Of a stretch of 5,521 bases of DNA, positions 1 through 5,521 are shown in pieces. The notes beneath the pieces were generated by a model. The model ran no database searches, had not been told where the DNA came from, and was given only the letters and a program-made list of their open reading frames with translations. The stretch lies in the NCBI GenBank assembly GCA_017995275.1, contig JAGOJE010000076.1:1-5521 (forward strand), in the 5' to 3' direction. Source of the stretch: Rickettsiaceae bacterium. GTDB lineage: Bacteria; Pseudomonadota; Alphaproteobacteria; Rickettsiales; Rickettsiaceae. Positions within the stretch are counted from its first letter, which is position 1. The number at the start of each line of letters is the position of its first letter. The translations under genes were made by a program, and so were the position numbers.

Positions 1-8
1 TTGCAATA

Positions 9-82
9 TAAAATAGCGTTTTGTAGATTATATACTGCATACATTATATAATGTTGCAATTCCTTGATAAAACGCTTTTTTA
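9..82. repeat. Nested inverted repeat in the sdhB leader
   Basis: The outer arms at 9-22 and 69-82 pair at 13 of 14 positions; the only mismatch is 14 against 77. Each arm carries a central GCG/CGC core flanked by A/T runs. Inside lies a second, perfect 8-base inverted repeat made only of A and T (27-34 with 45-52) around a 10-base loop. The heptamer TTGCAAT also occurs twice, at 1-7 and 54-60. The structure fills most of the non-coding leader of sdhB. It could be a terminator or stem-loop of an upstream transcript, a regulator binding site, or a small dispersed palindromic repeat of the kind known in Rickettsiales. The inner all-A/T arms could be chance in DNA of this composition; the outer arms are less easily explained that way. 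Confidence 0.55.
24..52 (+). promoter_or_regulatory. Possible sigma70-type promoter for sdhB
   Basis: A perfect -10 hexamer TATAAT lies at 47-52, which would start transcription near 58-60, about 48 bases before the sdhB ATG. No good -35 box is present at 17-base spacing (24-29 is TAGATT). TTGTAG at 21-26 is a better hexamer but leaves a 20-base spacer. An alternative pair, TTGATA at 64-69 and TTAAAT at 87-92, has ideal spacing but would start the transcript on the ribosome binding site. In DNA this AT-rich, such matches arise often by chance, so the call is tentative. Confidence 0.3.
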
Positions 83-97
83 GAAATTAAATTTTTT

Positions 98-103
98 GAG
101 GGA
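98..103 (+). promoter_or_regulatory. Ribosome binding site of sdhB
   Basis: GAGGGA lies three bases before the ATG at 107. The spacing is short, but this is the only purine-rich Shine-Dalgarno-like stretch near the start. It agrees with the N-terminal sequence expected for the family. Confidence 0.6.
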
Positions 104-106
104 AAT

Positions 107-892
107 ATGGCAGAGTTAAGATTACCACCCAATTCCAGAATTTCTGAAGGAAAAGTGCATGAAAACCTAGAAGCCGCAGGTTCTCCCAAAAAAATTATTA
201 TATATCGTTATGATCCTGATTCTGGAGAGAATCCAAGAAGAGATACATTTTACATAGATTTAAATAAATGCGGACCAATGGTCTTGGATGCTTTAATTAA
301 GATTAAAAATGAGGTTGATTCTACACTAACTTTTAGGAGATCTTGCCGTGAAGGGATTTGCGGTAGTTGTGCGATGAATATAGATGGAACTAATACCCTT
401 GCTTGTACTAAATCTATAGACGAAGTTTCTGGTGATATTAAAATATATCCTCTCCCTCATATGAGTGTAATTAAAGATTTAGTTCCTGATTTAACCCATT
501 TTTATGCTCAGTATGCTTCCATAGAACCATGGCTAAAAACTGATACTCCGGTAGAACAAGGACAGGAACGTTTGCAATCTGTAGAAGATCGAGAAAAACT
601 GGACGGGTTATACGAATGTATATTATGTGCCTGTTGTTCTACCTCTTGCCCAAGTTATTGGTGGAACGGCGAAAAATATCTGGGCCCTGCTATATTGCTC
701 CAGGCTTATAGATGGCTTGCTGATTCAAGAGATGAAGCAAGCGGTAAAAGGCTTGATGCCTTAGAAGACCCTTTTAAGCTTTATAGGTGTCATACAATCA
801 TGAATTGTACAAAAACTTGTCCAAAAGGTTTAAATCCTGCTAAAGCGATTGCCGAAACTAAGAAAAAAATGCTTGAAAGGCAAGGTTTGTAA
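107..892 (+). CDS. sdhB: Succinate dehydrogenase iron-sulfur subunit
   Basis: This is the electron-transfer subunit of complex II. It passes electrons from the FAD of SdhA through three iron-sulfur clusters to ubiquinone at the inner membrane, linking the TCA cycle to respiration. The protein has 261 residues, about 20 more than E. coli SdhB, mostly through a longer N-terminus as in Rickettsia. An N-terminal plant-type ferredoxin domain carries the [2Fe-2S] ligands C80, C85, C88 and C100. The C-terminal domain carries C171, C174, C177 and C238 for [4Fe-4S], and C181, C228 and C234 for [3Fe-4S]. P182, S183, W186, H229 and I231 match quinone-site residues of the E. coli enzyme by alignment from memory. 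All ligands are intact. No sdhA end is visible in the 106 bases upstream, so the gene is detached from sdhCDA at least on that side. It is first in a tightly spaced same-strand series, and a possible promoter lies upstream. Confidence 0.98.
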   Translation: MAELRLPPNSRISEGKVHENLEAAGSPKKIIIYRYDPDSGENPRRDTFYIDLNKCGPMVLDALIKIKNEVDSTLTFRRSCREGICGSCAMNIDGTNTLACTKSIDEVSGDIKIYPLPHMSVIKDLVPDLTHFYAQYASIEPWLKTDTPVEQGQERLQSVEDREKLDGLYECILCACCSTSCPSYWWNGEKYLGPAILLQAYRWLADSRDEASGKRLDALEDPFKLYRCHTIMNCTKTCPKGLNPAKAIAETKKKMLERQGL

Positions 893-911
893 TTTTACTA
901 ATGGAATCTGT

Positions 912-1217
912 ATGAGTTTTAATAAGAATTTTATATATACTTTTTTAATTATTTTATATCAATTACCTGTATATAGCGCCTTTGCTTATACTACTGACCG
1001 TAGTTTAATTAGTTATTTTAGCAACAATATTCTTTGGCGGCTGTTAGTATATGGCGGTTATTATAGCTTAGGGGCTATAGCAGTAAGTGCTTTATTAGCG
1101 TTAGTTTTTAAATCTTTTAGAGTATATATTGCCAGTTTAGGCATGGCTATTTTTGCAATATATTTATTGATATTAATGTACGAAGTAGCAGAAGACCTCT
1201 CGTGGTTACCTGAGTAA
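912..1217 (+). CDS. Small membrane protein of unknown function
   Basis: I do not recognise this 101-residue protein. Residues 1-25 look like a signal peptide: a lysine near the start, a hydrophobic stretch at about 8-20, and a possible cleavage site after the SAFA at 22-25. Two further hydrophobic segments follow at about 44-66 and 71-90, separated by a short basic loop (KSFR, 67-70), and the tail is acidic (EVAEDLSWLPE). If the signal is cleaved, the mature product would be a helical hairpin of about 76 residues. An in-frame ATG at 849 would add 21 residues, but it lies inside sdhB and adds a polar, cysteine-containing stretch ahead of the signal. The ATG at 912 is therefore preferred, with a weak GGAA at 903-906. 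The gene begins 19 bases after sdhB and ends 6 bases before tilS. The signal-plus-two-helices layout recalls VirB2/TrbC pilins, but nothing else supports that. Confidence 0.7.
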   Translation: MSFNKNFIYTFLIILYQLPVYSAFAYTTDRSLISYFSNNILWRLLVYGGYYSLGAIAVSALLALVFKSFRVYIASLGMAIFAIYLLILMYEVAEDLSWLPE

Positions 1218-1223
1218 GTAAGC

Positions 1224-2597
1224 GTGGCCGAAATTTCATCTCTTTTTCCTCTAGAAAAAAAGCTCACCTTTAATATGAATAATATTTTAGGTGCAAATAG
1301 TATTAGCAGATTAGCAGTTGCAGTTTCTGGAGGAGCTGATTCAATAGCTTTGTTGTATCTAATAGCAGAATGGGCTAAAGCAAGGAAAGTTGATATTACA
1401 ATTTTTACTGTTAATCATAATTTGCGGCCAGAATCAAAACTAGAAATTAACTATGTTGAAAAATTAGCAGGCAGATTCAAATTCAAATTTGTGCCATTAT
1501 CCTGGAATTCAGGTGATAAAATAACAGCAATACAAGAGAGAGCAAGGAAAGCCCGTTACGATTTAATGAGCGAAAATTGCAAAAAGCTTGGAATTTCTTT
1601 ATTGCTTACGGCCCATCATTTTGATGATATGCTGGAGACTTATTTAATAAGAAAATCCAAAAAATCTAGTCTTCTTGCTCATTTTCCTAATATTACTTAT
1701 TTTTGGAACAATGTATGGATAGTACGCCCCTTATTTAATATAGAAAAGAAAGAACTTATAGAGTATTTGTATAAGAATAATATTACTTGGTTTGAAGATC
1801 AATCCAATCAAGCTGATAAATACGAAAGGAATAGAATAAGGAAAAAACTTGCCACTCTTGCTAAAGCAGAAAAGGCCAACTTACTAGCTAACTATAATTT
1901 ATCTAGTGAAAAAGCTAAATTGCTAAACCAGAGCTTAATACAATCTCTTGCGGAGGTAGTATCAATATATGAATACGGTTTTGCAAAAATTAATATTGTT
2001 AAATTTAATGGATTAGGAGATGAAATAAAAATTCATATAATTAATTACGTTTTAACAGTAATTAGTGGTAAAACTCTTATCCCTCGATACAGAAACGTAA
2101 TTAACATAATATCTTTGCTTTCATCTAAAAGGTTTGTAACCTCTACTTTGAATCATTGTAAGCTAATTGTTAAAAATGAGGAGATAATAATTTATAAAGA
2201 AAAGGTATTTGTCGAGAACAGCTGCGATGGGAAGCAAGCATATCAATATATCCAGCCAGGACCACTCACTAAACACGATTATCGGTTTCAACCTCCTTAT
2301 TATGTTTATTATTGGGATAATAGATTCGAAATTGTTCTTAATAAACCAGGCTATATTATTTCAAATCTAAAAATGGAAGAGTATATAACGCTAATACCCC
2401 AGTTAAATTTGGAAAATTTAGCTAAAGATAGTGATAATAACCATAAATCTATATTATTTACCCTACCAGTAATTAAAAATCTTGAAAAAGTGGTGGCTAT
2501 TCCCCATATATCTTATTATGATGGTGGGGTGTTAAGTGGTGCTATAAAAGTGATTTTTAAACCTAACTTTATTTCACGTTTTACTCATTTTTTCTAG
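1224..2597 (+). CDS. tilS: tRNA(Ile)-lysidine synthase
   Basis: TilS uses ATP and lysine to convert C34 of the CAU-anticodon tRNA-Ile to lysidine, so that it reads AUA as isoleucine. AUA codons are used in this window (for example 254-256 in sdhB), so the enzyme should be needed. The 457-residue protein has the N-type PP-loop SGGADS at 35-40, then VNHNLRPES (63-71), ERARKARYDL (105-114), TAHHFDDMLET (129-139), RPL (168-170), and FEDQSN with RNRIR (190-206). A less conserved C-terminal region follows, ending in a segment (about 408-457) very like Rickettsia TilS from memory. The GTG start at 1224 is preferred over the ATG at 1275 (residue 18), because the residues between resemble the family's N-terminus. 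It has only a weak upstream site (GAG at 1212-1214) and probably depends on coupling to the preceding gene, whose TAA is 6 bases upstream in the same frame. The usual RGSGxxGL stretch after the HHxDD motif is degraded here (about 142-154). ftsH follows after 9 bases, a common alphaproteobacterial pairing. Confidence 0.93.
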   Translation: MAEISSLFPLEKKLTFNMNNILGANSISRLAVAVSGGADSIALLYLIAEWAKARKVDITIFTVNHNLRPESKLEINYVEKLAGRFKFKFVPLSWNSGDKITAIQERARKARYDLMSENCKKLGISLLLTAHHFDDMLETYLIRKSKKSSLLAHFPNITYFWNNVWIVRPLFNIEKKELIEYLYKNNITWFEDQSNQADKYERNRIRKKLATLAKAEKANLLANYNLSSEKAKLLNQSLIQSLAEVVSIYEYGFAKINIVKFNGLGDEIKIHIINYVLTVISGKTLIPRYRNVINIISLLSSKRFVTSTLNHCKLIVKNEEIIIYKEKVFVENSCDGKQAYQYIQPGPLTKHDYRFQPPYYVYYWDNRFEIVLNKPGYIISNLKMEEYITLIPQLNLENLAKDSDNNHKSILFTLPVIKNLEKVVAIPHISYYDGGVLSGAIKVIFKPNFISRFTHFF

Positions 2598-2600
2598 GAA
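2595..2600 (+). promoter_or_regulatory. Ribosome binding site of ftsH, overlapping the tilS stop
   Basis: The TAG stop of tilS forms the start of TAGGAA, which sits six bases before the ftsH ATG at 2607. A ribosome ending tilS therefore occupies the ftsH initiation site. This favours translational coupling and a shared transcript. Confidence 0.65.
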
Positions 2601-2606
2601 TTTTCA

Positions 2607-4544
2607 ATGAACAATCAGAACAGAAATATTTTTATTTGGATATTTATTTTTATATTAATGATCGTAACTTTTAACGCTCTTCAGGGCGAAGGTTTTGGCT
2701 CGAGTAAGGAGAAGTTAGCCTTCTCTGATTTTTTGAATAAAGTTGATGCAAAACAAGTTTCCTCAGTTAAAATTCAAGGAAGAACATTAGACGGTACTTT
2801 TACCGATGGCACAAGCTTTTCTACTTATGCTGCTGACTATCCAGGATTGATTGATAAGCTTACTATGCATGGAGTATATGTTGATGTTATTCCGCCTGAC
2901 ACTAAAATGAATTCCATATTCAGTATTTTTATTTCCTGGTTTCCAATGTTGCTTCTAATAGGGGTATGGGTTTTCTTTATGCGCCAGATGCAAGGCGGTA
3001 GCAAAGGAATGGGTTTTGGTAAATCCAAAGCCAAACTCTTATCTGATAAAGGACCAAAGATAACTTTCGCAGATGTAGCTGGTATTGATGAAGCGAAAGA
3101 AGAATTGTCTGAAATAGTAGATTTTCTGAGAAACCCTAGTAAATTCCAGAAACTAGGAGGTCAAATACCAAAAGGTTGTTTGTTGATAGGACCTCCTGGA
3201 ACCGGTAAAACTTTGCTTGCAAAAGCTATAGCAGGCGAAGCGAATGTCCCCTTTTTTAGTATATCTGGTTCTGATTTTGTCGAAATGTTTGTTGGTGTTG
3301 GTGCTAGCAGAGTAAGAGACATGTTTGAGCAGGGAAAAAGAAATGCTCCATGTATTATATTTATTGATGAAATAGATGCAGTAGGCCGTCATAGAGGAAT
3401 AGGTCTTGGGGGTGGTAATGACGAGAGGGAACAAACTCTTAACCAGATGCTTGTGGAAATGGATGGTTTTGAAGCAAATGAAGGAGTGGTAATTATTGCC
3501 GCAACCAATAGGCCAGACGTCCTTGATCCTGCCCTTCTTCGCCCTGGAAGGTTTGACAGACAGATTACGGTGTCAAATCCTGATATTAATGGTAGGGAGC
3601 AAATTTTAAAGGTGCATTTGAAGAAAATCAAACATTCTGATAAAGTAGATCCAAGAATTATTGCTAGGGGAACTCCAGGTTTTTCTGGGGCTGAACTGCA
3701 AAACCTTGTCAATGAAGCTGCCCTGCTTGCGGCAAGAGCTGGTAAGAAAATTGTGGAAATGGAAGATCTTGAAAACGCTAAAGATAAAGTATTAATGGGT
3801 GTGGAAAGAAGGTCGCTAGCCATGTCTGATGCAGAAAAAAAGCTGACTGCTTATCACGAAGGTGGCCACGCTTTAGTCGGTCTTTATTGTAGTGCTTCTG
3901 ATCCGATTCATAAAGCAACTATTATCCCTAGGGGTAGAGCTCTTGGTATGGTTATGCGCCTACCTGAAGGTGATAGACTTTCAATGACTTTCGAAAAAAT
4001 GAAAGCGGATATTGCTGTTGCCATGGCTGGAAGGGTTGCAGAAGAAATAATTTTTGGTGCTGAAAAGGTTACATCCGGTGCGTCCTCTGATATAAAAATG
4101 GCTACTAATATGGCTCAAGCAATGGTAACAGAATGGGGACTTAGTGAAAAGTTAGGGCCAATTTTCCATGGTAGAACTAACGAGGATATTTATGCTTCAG
4201 GTGGCGGAGGTGATAAGGGGAGATCAGAAAAAACTTCAGAAATTATTGATGATGAAGTAAAAAGAATAATAAAAGAAGGATATGATTTTGCTAAAAATAT
4301 TCTTACAACTCACTTAGATCAATTACATATTCTAGCTAAAGCTTTAATAGAGCGTGAAACTATGTCAGGGAAAGAGATCAAGAATCTTCTTTCAGGGCGT
4401 GATATAGAGAGTGAAGAAGAGAATGATTTTCCTTTTGGAAAGGACCAAAAAATTATTTCCAAGACTGTAAAGAAAACAGAACCAAAAGGAAGAGGTGTCA
4501 AAACAGCCGCAATTAAAAAAGTTAAGGAATCTAAGCCATCTTAA
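2607..4544 (+). CDS. ftsH: ATP-dependent zinc metalloprotease FtsH
   Basis: FtsH is a membrane-anchored AAA+ protease. It forms hexamers that extract and degrade damaged membrane proteins and selected soluble regulators. The protein has 645 residues, typical for the family. A membrane segment at about 7-25 is followed by a periplasmic domain (about 26-103) and a second membrane segment at about 104-125. The AAA+ module has Walker A GPPGTGKT (195-202), the pore-loop FVG (228-230), Walker B IIFIDEID (250-257) and a second region of homology ending in arginine fingers R312 and R315. The peptidase domain has the zinc site HEGGH (417-421) with third ligand D495. The usual motif is HEAGH; the Ala-to-Gly change leaves both histidines and the catalytic E418 intact. 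The last 35 or so residues are lysine-rich and look disordered. The start is fixed by the ribosome binding site at 2595-2600. trxB follows 31 bases downstream. Confidence 0.98.
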   Translation: MNNQNRNIFIWIFIFILMIVTFNALQGEGFGSSKEKLAFSDFLNKVDAKQVSSVKIQGRTLDGTFTDGTSFSTYAADYPGLIDKLTMHGVYVDVIPPDTKMNSIFSIFISWFPMLLLIGVWVFFMRQMQGGSKGMGFGKSKAKLLSDKGPKITFADVAGIDEAKEELSEIVDFLRNPSKFQKLGGQIPKGCLLIGPPGTGKTLLAKAIAGEANVPFFSISGSDFVEMFVGVGASRVRDMFEQGKRNAPCIIFIDEIDAVGRHRGIGLGGGNDEREQTLNQMLVEMDGFEANEGVVIIAATNRPDVLDPALLRPGRFDRQITVSNPDINGREQILKVHLKKIKHSDKVDPRIIARGTPGFSGAELQNLVNEAALLAARAGKKIVEMEDLENAKDKVLMGVERRSLAMSDAEKKLTAYHEGGHALVGLYCSASDPIHKATIIPRGRALGMVMRLPEGDRLSMTFEKMKADIAVAMAGRVAEEIIFGAEKVTSGASSDIKMATNMAQAMVTEWGLSEKLGPIFHGRTNEDIYASGGGGDKGRSEKTSEIIDDEVKRIIKEGYDFAKNILTTHLDQLHILAKALIERETMSGKEIKNLLSGRDIESEEENDFPFGKDQKIISKTVKKTEPKGRGVKTAAIKKVKESKPS

Positions 4545-4560
4545 GTAAGGACAATTTCCA

Positions 4561-4574
4561 AAGGAATTTAAAGG
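4561..4574 (+). promoter_or_regulatory. Ribosome binding site region of trxB
   Basis: Two Shine-Dalgarno-like sites precede the ATG at 4576. AAGGAA at 4561-4566 has a 9-base spacer and is the likely functional one. AAAGG at 4570-4574 is only one base from the start, which is too close. No terminator or promoter is evident in the 31-base gap after ftsH. Confidence 0.55.
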
Positions 4575-4575
4575 T

Positions 4576-5508
4576 ATGACAAAAACAAAAGTTCTAATTA
4601 TTGGTTCTGGTCCTGCAGGATTTACCGCTGCTATATACGCGGCCCGTGCGGCTCTAGAACCGATATTAATCTGCGGTATGCAACCTGGTGGACAGTTAAC
4701 TATTACTACTGACGTTGAAAATTACCCGGGTTTTGCAAAACCGATACAAGGTCCGCAGTTGATGCAAGCAATGGAAGCCCAGGCAGTGCATGTGGGGGCA
4801 AAACTCGTTTATGATTATGTTGAAAGGGTTGAGATAGCTAATAAACCTTTTCGAGCCTTTACTTCCTCAGGTGATGTATACGAAGCTGATACAGTTATTA
4901 TTTGCACCGGTGCGGAAGCAAAATGGCTGGGGCTAAAATCTGAGCAGGAATTTCAAGGGTTTGGGGTATCAGGTTGTGCTACCTGTGATGGTTTTTTCTT
5001 TAAAAACAAAGAGGTCGTAGTAGTGGGGGGCGGTAATACGGCAGTAGAAGAAGCCTTATTTTTAACAAATCATGTGAGTAAAGTTTACTTGGTTCATAGA
5101 AGGAATGAGCTCCGAGCAGAGAAGATTTTGCAGGATAGATTATTTGCGAACAAAAAGGTAATTCCTATATGGAATCATGTATTAAATGAAGTTGTAGGTG
5201 CTAAAGACCCAAAATCAGTGACTGGAGTTCATCTTAAAGATGTAACTTCTGGCCAGATTAAAGAAATTGCTTGTGAAGGGGTATTTATAGCAATAGGTCA
5301 TAAGCCTAATACTGATATCTTTAAAGGCGTTGTTGATATGGATAGCGAAGGTTATATAATAACATCACCAGGTTCTACAAAAACTAGTGTTGAAGGAGTG
5401 TTTGCAGCTGGTGACGTTCAGGATAAAATATATCGTCAGGCGATAACTGCTGCCGGAACGGGCTGTATGGCCGCCCTGGAAGCTGATAAATATTTAAGAG
5501 GTTTATAG
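4576..5508 (+). CDS. trxB: Thioredoxin-disulfide reductase
   Basis: TrxB is a cytoplasmic homodimeric flavoprotein that uses NADPH to reduce oxidised thioredoxin. Thioredoxin in turn supports ribonucleotide reductase and general disulfide repair. The 310-residue length matches the low-molecular-weight bacterial class. The order of motifs is standard: FAD dinucleotide fold GSGPAG (10-15), the redox-active CATC (134-137) inside the NADPH domain, the NADPH-binding GGGNTA (151-156), HRR (174-176) contacting the 2'-phosphate and so indicating NADPH, and the C-terminal FAD motif with GDV (279-281) and RQAITAAGTG (287-296). Both active-site cysteines are present, which separates it from the ferredoxin/flavodoxin-NADP reductases of similar fold that lack them. 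It lies 31 bases after ftsH on the same strand, so co-transcription is plausible although the two have no direct functional link. Confidence 0.97.
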   Translation: MTKTKVLIIGSGPAGFTAAIYAARAALEPILICGMQPGGQLTITTDVENYPGFAKPIQGPQLMQAMEAQAVHVGAKLVYDYVERVEIANKPFRAFTSSGDVYEADTVIICTGAEAKWLGLKSEQEFQGFGVSGCATCDGFFFKNKEVVVVGGGNTAVEEALFLTNHVSKVYLVHRRNELRAEKILQDRLFANKKVIPIWNHVLNEVVGAKDPKSVTGVHLKDVTSGQIKEIACEGVFIAIGHKPNTDIFKGVVDMDSEGYIITSPGSTKTSVEGVFAAGDVQDKIYRQAITAAGTGCMAALEADKYLRGL

Positions 5509-5521
5509 TTAGTAGGAATGA
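5509..5521 (+). other. Start of the next intergenic stretch, cut by the window edge
   Basis: The 13 bases after the trxB stop contain TAGGA at 5513-5517, directly followed by ATG at 5518-5520. That ATG touches the purine-rich stretch and would leave no spacer, so it is an unlikely start. The site may instead serve a gene beginning just past the window. Nothing further can be said. Confidence 0.25.

Noticed and set aside
1..44. Divergent gene on the minus strand starting near 44 or 40
   Set aside because: Both candidate ATGs are open to the window edge, but they yield only 13-14 residues, lack a properly spaced binding site and overlap the palindrome.
1..51. Possible C-terminal end of an upstream gene, frame open from base 1 to a TAA at 49-51
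   Set aside because: The 16 residues resemble no SdhA ending, and the stretch overlaps the inverted repeat. It is too short to support.
849..911. Longer N-terminus for the small membrane protein, starting at the ATG at 849
   Set aside because: It lies entirely within the sdhB 3' end and sdhB stop region, and would place a polar cysteine-containing stretch ahead of a clear signal peptide. The ATG at 912 gives a normal signal peptide.
912..1217. SdhC or SdhD membrane anchor next to sdhB
   Set aside because: Those anchors have three membrane helices and a heme-ligand histidine. This protein has a likely signal peptide, two helices and no histidine.
1061..1267. 68-residue reading frame on the minus strand
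   Set aside because: It overlaps the small membrane protein and the tilS start, has no recognisable motif, and reads as an antisense shadow of these genes.
2837..3823. Three minus-strand reading frames of 65, 93 and 144 residues inside ftsH
   Set aside because: All are antisense to the highly conserved FtsH sequence, and none has a family motif.
4319..4501. 60-residue minus-strand reading frame in the ftsH 3' end
   Set aside because: It is antisense to the FtsH C-terminus, with no independent start signal or recognisable motif.
4545..4575. Transcription terminator between ftsH and trxB
   Set aside because: No stem-loop followed by a T run can be drawn in these 31 bases.

Overview
This window is an AT-rich stretch of what looks like a Rickettsiales chromosome, most likely family Rickettsiaceae. 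From memory of those families, the SdhB protein and the C-terminal end of TilS closely resemble Rickettsia proteins. sdhB also stands apart from sdhCDA, as it does in Rickettsia. The genus cannot be fixed from the sequence alone. The ftsH-trxB adjacency is not an arrangement I associate with Rickettsia sensu stricto, so a related genus is possible.

Layout, all genes on the + strand: a 106-base non-coding leader holding a nested inverted repeat and a possible promoter; sdhB (107-892), the iron-sulfur subunit of respiratory complex II; a small unrecognised membrane protein (912-1217); tilS (1224-2597), tRNA(Ile)-lysidine synthase; ftsH (2607-4544), a membrane AAA+ zinc protease; trxB (4576-5508), thioredoxin reductase; and 13 final bases that may hold the ribosome binding site of a further gene. 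Gaps between genes are only 6 to 31 bases. I see no terminator hairpin in them, so transcription as one operon is plausible but unproven.

The genes do not form a dedicated pathway. They are housekeeping functions: TCA cycle and respiration, decoding of AUA codons (important in an AT-rich genome), membrane protein quality control and thiol redox balance. tilS followed by ftsH is a recurrent alphaproteobacterial gene pair. The other neighbours look lineage-specific.

No new multi-gene system is visible. The least explained items are the palindromic leader (9-82), the small double-spanning membrane protein, and divergent motif residues in TilS. There are no tRNA or rRNA genes, CRISPR arrays, insertion sequences or phage genes.
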